From Kineosporia succinea (lineage in GTDB: Bacteria > Actinomycetota > Actinomycetes > Actinomycetales > Kineosporiaceae), in NCBI RefSeq assembly GCF_030811555.1, contig NZ_JAUSQZ010000001.1, forward strand, positions 7,933,241-7,997,240: DNA of 64,000 nucleotides, read 5' to 3'. Below the pieces are notes generated by a model. It saw nothing but the letters and a program-made list of their open reading frames with translations, had not been told where the DNA came from and made no database searches. Positions 1-9,050 of this stretch are shown in pieces. Made by a program: the position numbers and the translations under genes. Numbering within the stretch: the stretch's first letter is position 1; each line of letters starts with the position of its first letter.

Positions 1-1181
1 CCGGTCGCCTCCGAGGGGGTCGCGACCATCGGGGCCATCACCCAGACCTCGGTGTCGACGGCCGCGGCGGCCCGGCCCAGCGCCTCGAGCTGCGTCTGCA
101 GCAGGCCCGGGTTCTTCCACGACACCCGCAGACCCCGCAGGCCCAGCGCCGGGTTCTCCTCGTCGCCGTGGTCGACGAACGCCAGCGGCTTGTCGGCCCC
201 CGCGTCCAGCGTGCGCACCACCACCTTGCGCCCGGTGAAATACCCCAGCACCTCACGGTAACTGGCTTCCTGCTCCTCGAGCGAGGGAGCGCTCTGCCGG
301 CCGAGATACAGGCCCTCGGTGCGGAACAGGCCCACCCCCTCGCAGTCGAGGGCGCCTGCGCGCCGCGCGTCCTCGACCGTGGCGATGTTGGCCAGCAGCG
401 CCACCGGGACGTCGTCGGCGGTACGGCCCGGGCCGCTGCCGGTGGCCGCGAGAGCCTTTCGCACACGCGCCTGTTCGGCCACCGCCGCCACGAGCTCGGG
501 AGACGGGTCAACGGTCACGAGACCGGTCGAGCCGTCGACCACCACCGTCGAGCCGTCCGTCAGGCCGGCGGCCGAAACCGCCTGCACCACGGCCGGAACC
601 CCGAGTCCCTTGGCCAGGATCGCGGTGTGGCTGGTCGGCCCGCCCTCGACGGTGACGATGGCCAGCACCTCGGCCGGGTCGAGCGTGGCCGTGTCGGCGG
701 GCGACAGGTCGTGCCCGACCAGCACGAAAGGGTGCCCGGGGTGCGGGATCCCGGGCATCGGCAGGTCGAGCAGCACGGCCAGCGCGCGGTTGCGCACGTC
801 ACGCAGGTCGCTGACCCGCTCGGCCATGTACCCGCCCAGCCCGGCGAGCACGTCGCAGACGCTCTCGACGGCCGCGTCGAGGGCCGCGGCGGTGGGCCGG
901 CCCTGCTCGAGAAGGCCCTTCACCGAGGCGATCAGCGACGGGTCGCGGGCCATCAGGGCGGTGGCGGTGAGCACGTCACCGGCCTCGCCCCCCACCTGGA
1001 CGGCCCGCTCCGACAACAGCACCGCCACCTGCTCCAGCGCCGCGCCCACCCGGCCGAGTTCGGCCGCCGGGTCGGCACCGGGCTGCTCACCGGCCGGTGG
1101 CCGCGGTGGCGGGGCCAGCCGGGCCACCGGCCCGTGGGCCGTGCCCGGGCTGACGCCGAGCCCCTCGATCCGGGTGGGCAT
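1..1181 (-). CDS. ptsI: PTS Enzyme I (phosphoenolpyruvate-protein phosphotransferase), 3' end outside window
   Basis: Cytoplasmic Enzyme I takes phosphate from PEP and passes it to HPr, the first step of all PTS sugar uptake. The visible 393 residues include the swivelling phosphohistidine motif GGPTSHTAILAKG, with the active His at residue 185, and downstream PEP-domain motifs GVGLFRTE and DAGADKPL. The C-terminal part of the PEP-binding barrel lies beyond the window start. The ATG at 1181 follows the HPr stop by one base, so the two are translationally coupled. ptsI placed at the end of a fructose operon suggests that fructose may be the main inducer of the general PTS components (inference). 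Identity is secure; only the truncation by the window limits the call. Confidence 0.96.
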   Translation of the reverse strand, partial: MPTRIEGLGVSPGTAHGPVARLAPPPRPPAGEQPGADPAAELGRVGAALEQVAVLLSERAVQVGGEAGDVLTATALMARDPSLIASVKGLLEQGRPTAAALDAAVESVCDVLAGLGGYMAERVSDLRDVRNRALAVLLDLPMPGIPHPGHPFVLVGHDLSPADTATLDPAEVLAIVTVEGGPTSHTAILAKGLGVPAVVQAVSAAGLTDGSTVVVDGSTGLVTVDPSPELVAAVAEQARVRKALAATGSGPGRTADDVPVALLANIATVEDARRAGALDCEGVGLFRTEGLYLGRQSAPSLEEQEASYREVLGYFTGRKVVVRTLDAGADKPLAFVDHGDEENPALGLRGLRVSWKNPGLLQTQLEALGRAAAAVDTEVWVMAPMVATPSEAT

Positions 1182-1182
1182 C

Positions 1183-1464
1183 TCAGTTCCCCGCCGGCGC
1201 CGCGTCGAGATCCCGCGAGAGCAGGTCGGCGAGCGAGTCGAGCACCGCGTCGGCGCCCTCCCCCTCGGCGGCCAGCGTGACCGTCTCGCCGTTCTTCACG
1301 CCGAGGCTGAGCACCAGCAGGATGCTGCGGGCGTCCACCGGCTCACCTCCGGCCCGGGCGATGGTCACGGGAACGGACGCGGCGGTGGCGGCCTGGGTGA
1401 AGAGGCTGGCGGGACGCGCGTGGAGACCCACGCTGGAACCGATCACAACGGTACGTTCGGGCAT
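1183..1464 (-). CDS. ptsH: PTS phosphocarrier protein HPr
   Basis: A 93-residue HPr that carries phosphate from Enzyme I to the EIIA domain. The phosphorylatable histidine is H15 within SSVGLHARPASLF, the family signature. The region around S47 (DARSILLVLSLGV) matches the regulatory-serine segment of HPr, although I see no HPr kinase in the window. A GAAAGG ribosome site precedes the ATG. The gene sits 21 nt after the EIIBC stop and abuts ptsI, completing a self-contained fructose PTS operon. Length and motif are typical for HPr. Confidence 0.97.
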   Translation of the reverse strand: MPERTVVIGSSVGLHARPASLFTQAATAASVPVTIARAGGEPVDARSILLVLSLGVKNGETVTLAAEGEGADAVLDSLADLLSRDLDAAPAGN

Positions 1465-1485
1465 GACAGAGAACCTTTCGAAAGA

Positions 1486-2964
1486 TCAGGCGTCGACGAG
1501 AGCGGGGTCGGCCACGGCCGCGCGGGTTCGCAGGCCCTTGAGCGCCACCACCGCGAAGGCCGTGATGACGGTGCCGACGACCAGGGCGATCAGGTAGGGC
1601 AGCACCCCGCCGATGAGCGGCGTGACCCACAGGCCACCGTGCGGGGCGCGCAGCGTGCTGCCGAAGCCCATCACCATGCCGCCGGTGACGGCCGAGCCGA
1701 GCATGAGCGACGGGATGACCCGCAGCGGGTCGCCGGCCGCGAACGGGATCGCGCCCTCGGTGATGAACGAGGCCCCGAGAAGCCAGGCGGCGTTGCCGTT
1801 CTCGCGCTCGGGCTCGCTGAACAGGGCCGGGCGCAGGCGGGTGGCGAGGGCCATGCCGAGCGGCGGCACCATGCCCGCGGCCATCACCGCGGCCATGATC
1901 TTGAGCTGCGTGGCGTCGGTCGAGTTGCCGACCGCGGCCAGGCCGGTGGTGGCGAAGGTGTAGGCCACCTTGTTGACCGGGCCGCCCATGTCGAACGCCA
2001 TCATCAGGCCGAGCACGATGCCGAGCACGATCAGGTTGGCGCCGCTCATGCCGTTCAGGCCGTCGGTGAGCGAGTCGGAGACCCACTTCAGCGGGCGGCC
2101 GAGCACGATCAGCATGATCAGGCCGGTGACGAACGTGGCCACCAGCGGGATCACGACGACCGGCATGACGCTGCGCACGGCCTTGGGCACCTTGCGGCGG
2201 GCCAGCCACAGGGCCACGAAGCCGCCGATGAAGCCGGAGGCGATACCACCGAGGAAGCCCGCGCCCACGGCGACCGCGAGCGAGCCGCCGACGAAACCGG
2301 GCACGATGCCGGGACGGTCGGCGATCGCGAAGGCGATGAACCCGGACAGCGCCGGCACCAGGAACGCGAACGACGCGCCGCCGATCTGGAAGAGCAGGGC
2401 GGCCCAGTGCATTCCGGAGGTGACGTCGAAGTTCTGGGTGACCTCGGTGAGCGGGATCTGGGTGACCAGGATGGCGCCCTGCTTGCCCGCCGCCAGCTGC
2501 GCGATCATGAACGACAGGGCGATGAGGATGCCACCGGCCGCGACGAACGGGATCATGTAGCTGACACCGGTCATGAGCCACTGACGGACACGGGTGGCGT
2601 GGCTCGCGTCGGTGGTCACCTTGCTCGCCAGAGCGGGAGCCGGACCGGGAGCAGGTGCCGTGCGCGCCAGCTCGACCGCCTGCGCGATCAGGCCGGGGGC
2701 ATCCGAGATGGCCTTCTTGACGGGAACTTCCACCAGCGGCTTGCCGTCGAACCGGTGCCGGTCGCGGACCTCGACGTCGGCGCCGAAGATCACCGCGTCG
2801 GCGGCCGCGATGACCTCGGGCGCCAGTGGGTCGGAGCCCGCGGAACCCTGGGTCTCGACCTGGATGTCGTGCCCGGCGTCCTTGCCGGCCTGCTCGAGAG
2901 CCTCGGCCGCCATGTAGGTGTGCGCGATGCCGGTCGGGCAGGAGGTGACCGCGACGATCTTCAC
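1486..2964 (-). CDS. fruA: PTS fructose-specific permease EIIBC
   Basis: A 492-residue membrane permease that imports fructose and phosphorylates it to fructose 1-phosphate. Residues 1-100 form the EIIB domain, beginning KIVAVTSCPTGIAHTYMAAE, with the phosphocysteine at about C9. An Ala/Pro-rich linker (about residues 115-130) leads to an EIIC domain with roughly eight to ten hydrophobic segments. The start is a GTG at 2964 that overlaps the EIIA stop as GTGA; the reading frame stays open further upstream but there encodes only out-of-frame sequence from the EIIA gene. Fructose specificity is inferred from the EIIB type and from the adjacent 1-phosphofructokinase. Confidence 0.94.
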   Translation of the reverse strand: MKIVAVTSCPTGIAHTYMAAEALEQAGKDAGHDIQVETQGSAGSDPLAPEVIAAADAVIFGADVEVRDRHRFDGKPLVEVPVKKAISDAPGLIAQAVELARTAPAPGPAPALASKVTTDASHATRVRQWLMTGVSYMIPFVAAGGILIALSFMIAQLAAGKQGAILVTQIPLTEVTQNFDVTSGMHWAALLFQIGGASFAFLVPALSGFIAFAIADRPGIVPGFVGGSLAVAVGAGFLGGIASGFIGGFVALWLARRKVPKAVRSVMPVVVIPLVATFVTGLIMLIVLGRPLKWVSDSLTDGLNGMSGANLIVLGIVLGLMMAFDMGGPVNKVAYTFATTGLAAVGNSTDATQLKIMAAVMAAGMVPPLGMALATRLRPALFSEPERENGNAAWLLGASFITEGAIPFAAGDPLRVIPSLMLGSAVTGGMVMGFGSTLRAPHGGLWVTPLIGGVLPYLIALVVGTVITAFAVVALKGLRTRAAVADPALVDA

Positions 2965-3410
2965 GCCGACACCGCCTGACGCACGATCTCGACCACGGCG
3001 GCGGCGTCGGGCGCCTGGAGCAGCGAGTCGCGGAACGACTGGTGGATCAGCTTGCGGGCCAGCGAGGCGAGGATCTTCATGTGCTCCTCCCCGCCGCCGT
3101 CGGGGGCCGCGATCAGGAAGACCAGGGTGGCCGGGCCGTCCTCGGCGCCGAAGTCGACCCCGGCGGGCACCCGGGCGAAGCCGAGCGTGGGCACGGTGAC
3201 GTGCTTCGAGCGGGCGTGCGGGATGCCGATGCCGCCGGGCAGGCCGGTCGCCATCTGCGCCTCGCGGGCCTGGACGTCGGCGAGGAAGCCGTCGAGGTCG
3301 GTGACACGGCCGGCGGCGGCGAGACGCTCGGCCAGGAGCCGGGTCACCGCCGACTTGTCCGGGGCCGCGACGTCGAGCAGGACCAGGTCTTCGTTGATCA
3401 AGTCGCTCAT
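2961..3410 (-). CDS. PTS fructose-type EIIA component
   Basis: A 149-residue stand-alone EIIA (PTS EIIA type 2, fructose/mannitol family) that accepts phosphate from HPr and gives it to the EIIB cysteine. The active histidine is H65 in GGIGIPHARSKHV. I chose ATG 3410 because a GAAAGGTGA ribosome site lies just upstream and because the N-terminus then matches the family; the open frame continues to 3704 but reads antisense-like low-quality sequence. Its stop overlaps the fruA start. In many bacteria EIIA is fused to EIIBC or HPr; here it is separate. Confidence 0.93.
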   Translation of the reverse strand: MSDLINEDLVLLDVAAPDKSAVTRLLAERLAAAGRVTDLDGFLADVQAREAQMATGLPGGIGIPHARSKHVTVPTLGFARVPAGVDFGAEDGPATLVFLIAAPDGGGEEHMKILASLARKLIHQSFRDSLLQAPDAAAVVEIVRQAVSA

Positions 3411-3448
3411 GGTGGATGTCACCTTTCGAGGAGTTCGCTGAACGGGGA

Positions 3449-4402
3449 TCACAGGAGAGAGAGCTTCTGGGACGGGTCGAGACGTTCGTGGACGGTCGCG
3501 GGGAAGGCCGCGACCTCGTCCGGGCCGGGCATCCGGCTGCCGGGCAGCGACGTGGCGGCCGCACCGAACGACAGGGCGTTGGCGAGGGCGCCGCCGAAAT
3601 CCGCGGGGGCGGAGGAGATGTGGGCCAGATACCCGGCCAGCAGGGCGTCTCCGGCCCCGACGGTGCTCAGGGGACGGGAGACCCGGGCGGTACCGTACAG
3701 GCACACCCCGGAAGACACCAGTACCGCCCCGTCGGCACCGAGACTGGCCAGCACCGTGGAGATTCCACGTTCCAGCAACTCGCGGGCGGCCGACACCACG
3801 TCACCCAGTGTGGACAGCGGGCGGCCGACGGCCTCGACGAGCTCCTCCAGGTTCGGCTTCACCAGATCCGGCCCGGCGGCCAGCACCGCCCGCAGCGCCG
3901 GGCCACTGGTGTCGACGACCACGTGAGCCCCGAGATCCCGCAGCCGGGGCACCAGGTCGGCGTAGAACGAGTCCGGGACCCCGGACGGCAACGAGCCGCA
4001 CCCCGCGACCCAGGTGCCCGGCGAGACCAGGCCGACCACGGCGTCCACCATCTCGGACACCTCGGAGAGCGACAGCGCGGGCCCGGGTTCGTTGATCTTC
4101 GTCGTCACCCCGTCAGGCTCGGCGACCGTGACGTTGACCCGCGGCTCCCCGGCGACGGTCACGACCCGGGCCGGGACACCGGCCAGATCCAGCAGTTCGG
4201 CCAGCCGGGCCCCCGCCGCACCCCCCAGCGGCAGCACCGCGGTACTCGCCAGCCCGTGCGCCGCCAGCGCCCGGGAGACGTTGACGCCCTTGCCACCCGC
4301 GTCCACCCGCCCCCCGGAAGCCCGGACCACCGCACCCCGTTCGAGACGCGGGATCTGTAACGTCTTGTCCAGGCTGGGATTCGGCGTCAAGGTGATGATC
4401 AT
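3449..4402 (-). CDS. fruK: 1-phosphofructokinase
   Basis: A 317-residue PfkB-family kinase that phosphorylates fructose 1-phosphate to fructose 1,6-bisphosphate in the cytoplasm. The N-terminal substrate motif is VDAGGKGVNVSRAL and the C-terminal ATP/anion-hole motif is STVGAGDALLAGYLA, whose Asp is the predicted catalytic base. The ATG at 4402 overlaps the regulator stop (ATGA). Tagatose-6-phosphate kinase (LacC) is a close relative, but the neighbouring fructose EIIA and EIIBC favour fruK. The gene is the second of the operon. Confidence 0.94.
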   Translation of the reverse strand: MIITLTPNPSLDKTLQIPRLERGAVVRASGGRVDAGGKGVNVSRALAAHGLASTAVLPLGGAAGARLAELLDLAGVPARVVTVAGEPRVNVTVAEPDGVTTKINEPGPALSLSEVSEMVDAVVGLVSPGTWVAGCGSLPSGVPDSFYADLVPRLRDLGAHVVVDTSGPALRAVLAAGPDLVKPNLEELVEAVGRPLSTLGDVVSAARELLERGISTVLASLGADGAVLVSSGVCLYGTARVSRPLSTVGAGDALLAGYLAHISSAPADFGGALANALSFGAAATSLPGSRMPGPDEVAAFPATVHERLDPSQKLSLL

Positions 4403-5160
4403 GCCTGTACCACTCTCGGTCCCGCGCTCGTGACCTCGGTGACCAGGTCGGCGTGCAGCTGCGTGTCGGTGACGATGACGTCGACGTCGGCCAGGTGCCC
4501 GAACTGGGCGAAGTGGTCGGCCTCGAACTTGGTGTGATCAGCCAGAACCACCGTGCGGCGGGCCGATTCGATCATGGTGCGCTTGACGGCGGCCTCGGCC
4601 CGGTCGGGCGTGGTGAGCCCGCGGGCCACCGAGACGCCGTTGGCGCCGATGAAGGCGACGTCGACGAACGTCTCGCGCAGCTCGCGCTCGGCCCAGTCGC
4701 CGACCGAGGCGAGGGTGCGCGGGCGCAGCCGGCCGCCGACGGTGTGCAGCGTGATGTTGGGCCGGTCGGCCAGAATCAGCGCGACCGACATGCCGTTGGT
4801 GACGACGGTGAGCGCGCGGTCGTCGGGAATGAGCTGGGCCAGCGCCGCGGTCGAGGTGCCGCTGTCGAGCAGCACCGCGCCCTCCTCGGGCAGCTCCTCC
4901 AGCGCGGCGCGGGCGATGCGCTGCTTCTCGTCGACGTGGAGGGTCTCACGCACCGAGAGCTGCGGCTCGAAGTCGAGCTTCTCGACCGGCACGGCCCCGC
5001 CGTGGGTACGACGCAGCATCCGGCGGCGCTCGAGAGCCGTCAGGTCGCGGCGGATCGTCTCCTGGGTCACCTGCAGGTCGGTCGCCAGGCTCTGGACATC
5101 GACGCGCCCGTCCTGCCGGGCCCGGTCGAGGATGACCTGCTGACGCTCACTCGCGAACAT
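4399..5160 (-). CDS. DeoR-family regulator of the fructose PTS operon
   Basis: A 253-residue DeoR-type repressor. Residues 1-60 form a winged helix with the signature VTQETIRRDLTALERR, and the rest is a DeoR sensor domain (DSGTSTAAL phosphate-sugar loop; TNGMSVALI). The likely ligand is a sugar phosphate such as fructose 1-phosphate, which is inference from operon position. ATG 5160 (MFASERQQVIL) is preferred over the open extension to 5286 because the extension is Cys/Pro-rich and non-homologous. No strong ribosome site is visible. The gene heads the operon and overlaps fruK, so autoregulation is expected. Confidence 0.9.
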   Translation of the reverse strand: MFASERQQVILDRARQDGRVDVQSLATDLQVTQETIRRDLTALERRRMLRRTHGGAVPVEKLDFEPQLSVRETLHVDEKQRIARAALEELPEEGAVLLDSGTSTAALAQLIPDDRALTVVTNGMSVALILADRPNITLHTVGGRLRPRTLASVGDWAERELRETFVDVAFIGANGVSVARGLTTPDRAEAAVKRTMIESARRTVVLADHTKFEADHFAQFGHLADVDVIVTDTQLHADLVTEVTSAGPRVVQA

Positions 5161-5201
5161 TCGACACCATTGTCCAACCACTCGGATCTTTGCTTGTGTC
5201 T

Positions 5202-5230
5202 GGTTTAAGGCCTGCGGCGGCCAAAAGCAA
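5202..5230 (-). promoter_or_regulatory. Possible promoter of the fructose PTS operon
   Basis: Reading the minus strand, TTGCTT (5230-5225) and TAAACC (5207-5202) are separated by 17 nt and would start transcription about 35 nt upstream of the regulator ATG. The local sequence is AT-richer than its surroundings. This is a hexamer match only. Confidence 0.33.
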
Positions 5231-5295
5231 CACGGACAAAGACCCGGATCCGCGAACGGCCGCATCCTGAACCCGACAACCCGCACAAAACAACA

Positions 5296-5325
5296 GCGGC
5301 CGCCCTCCCGGAGGAGGACGGCCGC
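5296..5325 (-). terminator. Hairpin terminator after the small Tudor-like gene
   Basis: A 13-bp stem (GCGGCCGCCCTCC against GGAGGACGGCCGC, one mismatch) with a 4-nt loop. On the minus strand it is followed by TGTTGTTTTGTG, a T-rich tail. It lies 16 nt beyond the stop at 5342 and separates that gene from the fructose operon. Confidence 0.7.
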
Positions 5326-5341
5326 CGTGAGCGGACCGGCG

Positions 5342-5575
5342 TTACAGCTTGGTCAGCTTGAGACGGGAGACGATGCGGCTGGTGCCCTCACTGTCGTGCT
5401 TGAACGTGACGGCGGCCTCGTAGTCATCGATGACCCGCAGCACCGTGCCGAGGCCGTGCCGGTCATGGGTGACCCGGTCACCGTCTTCCAGGTCCTCGGC
5501 GGCGGCCGGAATTCGCGACGACGCCGCGAAAGGACTGCTGGGCAGAACGCGTCGTGCTGCAGGGCGAGGATTCAC
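5342..5575 (-). CDS. Small Tudor/KOW-like protein resembling the UvrD C-terminal domain
   Basis: A 77-residue protein whose last 50 residues (from GDRVTHDRHGLGTVLRVID to RLKLTKL) resemble the Tudor-like barrel found at the C-terminus of UvrD/PcrA helicases and in small stand-alone actinobacterial proteins. Such barrels in UvrD bind RNA polymerase; a similar contact here is inference. The N-terminal 27 residues are basic and poorly conserved, so the GTG start at 5575 is uncertain. It is flanked by a terminator downstream and the ROK gene upstream (69 nt gap) and may be a single gene unit. Confidence 0.68.
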   Translation of the reverse strand: MNPRPAARRVLPSSPFAASSRIPAAAEDLEDGDRVTHDRHGLGTVLRVIDDYEAAVTFKHDSEGTSRIVSRLKLTKL

Positions 5576-5644
5576 ACTTCAGTATGCGCCACCCGGGGCG
5601 CCCCGTCTGACGAACCTGCCCAGAAGTCCCCCTCTCGGACCCCC

Positions 5645-6736
5645 TCACAGAGCTCCGAGTAACCCTTGAATACCCGCCACGCCCGCTCCCCGCGCCCAGT
5701 CCTCGAAGGTCAGAGGCCCGGTGGAGATCTCCAGCGGTGTCCCGCCGGTGCGCTCACGCAGTGTCCGCACCGTGACCGGTGAGGCCCAAAGAGTGTTCAC
5801 GTCCTCCCCCGCCAGAACGATCCTCGGGGTCTGGAGCGCACCGGCCACGGTCGCGACCAGGTGCCCCAGGGTGCGCGCCGCCTGCCCGAGCCAGTCCGGG
5901 TCGACGGCGGCCAGCTGCTCGAAGGTCACCTGCGCCCCGGTGAGCCCGGAGCGCGCGGCCACGACGTCGCGGTCCAGGTAGCTCGACACGCACCCGGGGT
6001 GACCGAGCGCACACGGCGGCCCCGACGCGTCCATCGGCGCGTGGGCCAGCAGGTGACCGTTGTCGATGAGCCGCTCCATCACGACGCCCTCGCGCACCAC
6101 CGCGAACCCGAGACCGGCCCCGACCGTGACCACCCCGAAGGTGTCGTGCGTGCGCCCGGCGCCGAACCACAGCTGTTCCCGGGCCAGCCCGACCACGTCG
6201 TTCGTGAGAACCACCGGCCGACGCGACGATTCGCGCACCCGGGCGCCGAGATCGACGTCCCGCCAGCCCAGGAACGGCCCGTCCCGCACGACCGAGCGGT
6301 CGTCGACGACCCCGCCCACGGACAGCCCCACCCCGTCCACCGGACCGAGACGGTCGGCGAGCTCACCGACGACCGCGACCACGCCGTCCACCGGCACCGC
6401 CCCCTCGAACCGGGCCGGCAGGGGCAGTTCCAGCGAGCCCACCACCGTGCCCGCCAGGTCGCACCGCACGCCGTGGGCGGTGTCGCCGGTGAGCTTGATG
6501 CCGGCCACGTGCCGGGACCCGGGGACCGCCGTGAGGATCTGCTTCGGGCGCCCCACACTCGCCCGTTCGGAGTGCTCGGTGACGATCGCCGCGTCCAGCA
6601 GGATCCGCGCCACCCGCGACAGCGTGGCCTCCGACAGCTGCAGCGCCTCCCCGAGGACGGCCCGGCTCGAGGGCCCGTGCACCAGCAGGAACCGGGTCAG
6701 GGCCAGGGCCCGGGGCGAGAGCGGAGGGGTGGGCAC
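5645..6736 (-). CDS. ROK-family transcriptional regulator
   Basis: A 363-residue repressor with an N-terminal winged helix (residues 1-65; the recognition region runs LQLSEATLSRVARILL) and a C-terminal ROK sugar-kinase-like domain. The ROK zinc-site region is visible as PPCALGHPGCVSSYLD. Kinase catalytic residues are not clearly conserved, as expected for regulators. It is transcribed divergently from the alpha-galactosidase with only 53 nt between starts, so it most likely represses that gene in response to galactose or a galactoside (inference). Confidence 0.9.
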   Translation of the reverse strand: MPTPPLSPRALALTRFLLVHGPSSRAVLGEALQLSEATLSRVARILLDAAIVTEHSERASVGRPKQILTAVPGSRHVAGIKLTGDTAHGVRCDLAGTVVGSLELPLPARFEGAVPVDGVVAVVGELADRLGPVDGVGLSVGGVVDDRSVVRDGPFLGWRDVDLGARVRESSRRPVVLTNDVVGLAREQLWFGAGRTHDTFGVVTVGAGLGFAVVREGVVMERLIDNGHLLAHAPMDASGPPCALGHPGCVSSYLDRDVVAARSGLTGAQVTFEQLAAVDPDWLGQAARTLGHLVATVAGALQTPRIVLAGEDVNTLWASPVTVRTLRERTGGTPLEISTGPLTFEDWARGAGVAGIQGLLGAL

Positions 6737-6789
6737 CCCGCCAATCTACCCCTGCGCACCCGACTTTCTTTCATGGTAAAAGTAATGCC
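6737..6789. promoter_or_regulatory. Divergent control region between ROK regulator and alpha-galactosidase
   Basis: This 53-nt gap must hold the promoters of both genes. Positions 6760-6785 are unusually AT-rich for the window and contain the imperfect dyad ACTTT...AAAGT around a central CATG, a plausible ROK operator. The galactosidase GTG follows within a few bases, so its transcript may be nearly leaderless. Confidence 0.45.
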
Positions 6790-8985
6790 GTGAGCGACGA
6801 CGACATGACTCCGGTCCACTTCCGCGCGGCCGGGGTCTCCCTGGTCATCGGCCTCGACGGGCCGGTCCCGAGCGTCCTGCACTGGGGCGCCGACCTCGGC
6901 GGCCTGAGCGAGGCGGGCCTGCGCGCCCTGCGCCTGAGCTCCGGCGTCGAGCTCACCAACAACGGCCCCGACGTCTCCCGGCGCCTCACCCTGCTGCCCC
7001 TCGAGCGCGACATGTGGTCGGGCACGCCGGCGATCTCGGGTCACCTGGGTGGGCGTCGCACCTCCGCCCGTCCGGTGATGGTGGACGCGTCGGTCACCTC
7101 CGCGGGCCCGTCCGGTTCCGGCGGGGTGCTCGAGACGCGGTTCGCGGACGAGGTCACCGGCCTCGAGCTGTCGCTGCGGATCGCCCTCACCCCGCAGGGG
7201 CTCGTGCAGACGCAGCACCGGGTGCACCGTCCGGGCGAGGACGCCGACGGTGAGATCCCCTACGATCTGGCCTCTCTCACATCGTTCCTGCCGCTACCCC
7301 CGCGCGCGGGGGAGATCCTCGACTTCACCGGCCGCTGGTCGCGCGAGCGCCAGCCGCAGCGCCTGCCGGTCGTCGACGGCTCCCACCACCGTCAGGTGCG
7401 CCGCGGCAAGCCCGGCGCCGACTCGCCGTTCGTGACCGTCGTCGGCACGGCCGGTTTCGGCAACCGCACCGGCGAGGTCTGGGCCTACCACCTGGCCTGG
7501 AGCGGCGACAGCGACTGGCGCGTGGAGCGCCTGGCCGAGGGCGCGGGTGACTCGTCCGCGGTCATCGGTGGCGGAGAAGCGTTGCGTCCCGGCGAGATCC
7601 GTCTGCTGCCGGGTGAGTCGTACGTCTCTCCGGAGGCGTTCTTCGCCTGGTCGGGCGAGGGCCTCGACGGCATCTCCGACCGGTTCCACGACTATCTGCG
7701 GGCCCGTCCCTCCCACCCGCGGCGGCCCCGGCCGGTGCTGGTGAACACCTGGGAGGCGGTCTATTTCGACCACGACCTGACCCGGCTGAAGGCCCTGGTG
7801 GACAAGGCCGCCGAGGTCGGGGCCGAGCGGTTCGTGCTCGACGACGGATGGTTCCTGGGCCGCCGCGACGACGGCACCAGCCTGGGTGACTGGCAGGTCG
7901 ACCCACAGGTCTGGCCGCAGGGCCTGGCGCCGCTGGCCGACCACGTGCGCGAGCGCGGCCTGGAGTTCGGGTTGTGGTTCGAGCCGGAGATGGTCAGCCT
8001 GGACAGCGTGGTGGCGCGCGAGCATCCGGAGTGGATCCTGGCGCCGTCGCAGGGCGCGGGCACCTCGATGCGCCAGCAGTACCTGCTCGACCTGACGAAC
8101 GCCGACGCGTTCGCCTACCTCCTCGAGGCGATCAGCGGCCTGGTGGCGCAGTACCGGGTGGCCTACCTGAAGTGGGACCACAACCGCGACCTGCACGAGG
8201 CCGTCTCCCGCACCCACGGCGACGCCCCGGCCGTGTCCGCGCAGACGCACGCCACCTACCGCCTGATGGATGTGCTGCGCGAACGGCACTCCGGGCTGGA
8301 GATCGAGTCGTGCTCGTCGGGCGGCGGCCGGGTCGACCTCGGCGTGCTGGCCCGTACCGACCGGGTCTGGGCCTCCGACTGCATCGACCCGGTCGAGCGC
8401 ATCATGACCGACCGCTGGACCACCCTGCTCCTGCCGCCCGAGCTGGTCGGCGTGCACGTCGGCTCCTCCCCCGCGCACACCACGAGCCGCCGCACCGACA
8501 CGGCGCTGCGCTTCGCCGGGGCCCTGATCGGGCACACCGGCGTGGAGTGGGACCTGACCAGCCGCACCGCCGAGGAACTGGCCGAGCTGACCGCGTTCGT
8601 GGAGTTCGCCAAGAGCCTGCGCCCGGTCGTCGCCCGCGGCCGGCTGGTGAACGCGGACATCCCCGACCCGGCCACGACGCTGCGCGGGATCGTCGACTCC
8701 GACCGCAGCCGAGCGGTTTTCGTGTGGGCCCGCACGGTGACGTCGCCGTCGATCCTGTCCGGGCAGGTGCGGTTCCCGGGCCTGGACACCACCCGCGACT
8801 ACGCGGTGCGGGTCGTCGGCGAGTTCGGCCTGCCCTCGTTCCCGGGCCGGGCGCAGTCGGCCTGGATGCAGGCCGCGCTCGACGGTTCGCTGGTACTGCC
8901 GGGCGCGGTGCTGGCCACGGCCGGTGTCCCGATGCCGACCCTGGCCGCGCAGCAGGCCCTGGTGCTCGAGCTGACGGCCCGCTGA
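6790..8985 (+). CDS. Alpha-galactosidase, glycoside hydrolase family 36
   Basis: A 731-residue cytoplasmic GH36 enzyme, with no signal peptide, that hydrolyses alpha-1,6-galactosides such as melibiose or raffinose. It has an N-terminal beta-sandwich (to about residue 310), a TIM barrel containing DDGWFLGRRDDG and the nucleophile motif YLKWDHNRD (nucleophile D463), and the acid/base region WASDCIDPVER (D530), then a C-terminal beta domain. In the CSSGGGRVDLG motif the substrate-binding loop is intact. The start is GTG 6790, inferred from spacing to the ROK gene. No sugar transporter lies alongside, so how the substrate enters is unknown. Confidence 0.95.
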   Translation: MSDDDMTPVHFRAAGVSLVIGLDGPVPSVLHWGADLGGLSEAGLRALRLSSGVELTNNGPDVSRRLTLLPLERDMWSGTPAISGHLGGRRTSARPVMVDASVTSAGPSGSGGVLETRFADEVTGLELSLRIALTPQGLVQTQHRVHRPGEDADGEIPYDLASLTSFLPLPPRAGEILDFTGRWSRERQPQRLPVVDGSHHRQVRRGKPGADSPFVTVVGTAGFGNRTGEVWAYHLAWSGDSDWRVERLAEGAGDSSAVIGGGEALRPGEIRLLPGESYVSPEAFFAWSGEGLDGISDRFHDYLRARPSHPRRPRPVLVNTWEAVYFDHDLTRLKALVDKAAEVGAERFVLDDGWFLGRRDDGTSLGDWQVDPQVWPQGLAPLADHVRERGLEFGLWFEPEMVSLDSVVAREHPEWILAPSQGAGTSMRQQYLLDLTNADAFAYLLEAISGLVAQYRVAYLKWDHNRDLHEAVSRTHGDAPAVSAQTHATYRLMDVLRERHSGLEIESCSSGGGRVDLGVLARTDRVWASDCIDPVERIMTDRWTTLLLPPELVGVHVGSSPAHTTSRRTDTALRFAGALIGHTGVEWDLTSRTAEELAELTAFVEFAKSLRPVVARGRLVNADIPDPATTLRGIVDSDRSRAVFVWARTVTSPSILSGQVRFPGLDTTRDYAVRVVGEFGLPSFPGRAQSAWMQAALDGSLVLPGAVLATAGVPMPTLAAQQALVLELTAR

Positions 8986-9050
8986 GCCGACCGGACGGGC
9001 CTGGTGACGTCGTTGCCGGCGTCACCGGGCCCGGGCCTAGCCTGAGGGTC

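Noticed and set aside
319-2979. Very long plus-strand open frame opposite ptsI-fruA
   Set aside because: It is antisense to well-conserved PTS genes and its translation is Arg/His/Gly-rich, a typical high-GC shadow.
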